DNA of 64,000 nucleotides, taken from the NCBI RefSeq assembly GCF_000699445.3, contig NC_067199.1:31852902-31916901 (forward strand), read 5' to 3'. Numbering within the stretch: the first letter of the stretch is position 1; each line of letters opens with the position of its first letter. Shown here piece by piece: positions 63,291 through 64,000 of this stretch. The notes under the pieces are model-generated. The model saw only the letters and a program-made list of their open reading frames with translations. It did not search any database and was not told the DNA's origin. The stretch is from Schistosoma haematobium (taxonomy: Eukaryota > Platyhelminthes > Trematoda > Strigeidida > Schistosomatidae). The position numbers and the translations under genes are program-made.

Positions 63291-64000
63291 CACTTATGCT
63301 TCCACATTTACCAGTGAAGAAAACAGTTTGAAAAATGTGTCGATTATTTAGGAGCATTAAAAACTGCTAAAGATAAACAATAAATCCAATCCTCAGAAAA
63401 CGTTTCCATGATGTTCAATAAAGAAATATATTAACAAATTCTTTGAATTGCATGCAATTTCCCAATCAGTTAAAAACTGGAGTTTCTTATCCGTATAAAT
63501 ATATTTGATTTATTGGAAGTTTCTGTATCAACAAATTTTAAATATATACAGAACCATGTTTCACTTTATTGTAAGCTAATCCAGAACATTCAAAATTTAA
63601 AGACTATGATATATTCGACTAATTGCCTAAAAAATCCTATTCCATCAGTAGTAATACTATCACGAAGCATACACACGGGGATACTTGGTCATACATACAC
63701 GACTACTGATGGTTTTCTGTTAACTTTAATTGAAGTGCTTAGCTGGTTTTAATTAAAAACAAGAGAAAATACAAAATCTTTGTTTTGAAAATTTTGTTAC
63801 AAGAGGTATGTTTTAAAAGAACATCACAGGGACTGTATAGATAACGAAAGACCACAAACAGATTGATGTTGAGGATGTCAGAAGTACGCATTACAATATA
63901 TTAAAGTACTGATTCCAAAACACTTTGATCAGCAGTACACTTGAACCACAATTTTGTTAAGAACAACGATTATAAGCTCCACGTAGTAGGATGAAATGTT

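Larger units (their letters stand above)
61871..64000. other. Downstream intergenic region
   Basis: No gene is supported. Repeat relics are a short SINE tail fragment (62225-62275), a minus-strand repeat (62555-62835) sharing 'tgcccaaaccgaa' with 6945-7430, and a SINE 3'-half relic (63215-63290). Short open frames here have no domain or splice support. Confidence 0.5.

Noticed and set aside
63513..63752. 79-codon plus-strand open frame at the window end
   Set aside because: Low-quality AT-rich composition, no domain and no splice or promoter support.

Overview
This window looks like platyhelminth nuclear DNA, most probably from a schistosome (genus Schistosoma). It is AT-rich, with small exons separated by kilobase-scale introns. 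It is littered with two schistosome-type SINE-like families: a tRNA-derived element with Pol III A and B boxes, and Smα-type elements that carry a hammerhead ribozyme. The Smα-type hammerheads suggest the African (mansoni/haematobium) side of the genus, but I cannot name the species. No bacterial-type gene, operon, CRISPR array or true tRNA/rRNA gene was found.

One protein-coding gene dominates. It lies on the + strand, and twelve exons between 9689 and 60847 splice in frame with GT-AG borders into about 965 codons. The C-terminal half has a Ras-association (RA) domain followed by a PH domain, in the order and with the motifs of the MRL family (MIG-10 / RIAM / lamellipodin; vertebrate APBB1IP and RAPH1). 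These are adaptors that link Rap/Ras GTPases and phosphoinositides to actin. The N-terminal half is low-complexity Ser/Asn/Pro/Thr-rich sequence with one short coiled coil and a six-proline run. The start codon and 5' exon(s) were not found; they lie upstream of 9689 or outside the window.

Layout: 1-9688 is presumed intron or 5' flank with repeats; 9689-10142 is exon 1 as numbered here; a 20.4-kb intron with a MITE-like element and many SINEs follows; 30582-37639 holds the coiled-coil and low-complexity exons; an 11.4-kb repeat-rich intron follows; 49070-60847 holds the RA and PH exons and the C-terminal tail; 60848-64000 is 3' UTR and intergenic DNA with two poly(A)-signal regions.

The most unusual signals are in the repeats. 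A minus-strand hammerhead at 45930-45982 has a fully intact core and a flanking sequence unlike the Smα family; a decayed relative lies at 3040-3112. Two near-perfect foldbacks lie at 39508-39708 and 7824-7971. Two copies of the same dimeric SINE arrangement lie 20 kb apart. LTR-like sequences sit on both sides of the first RA exon.
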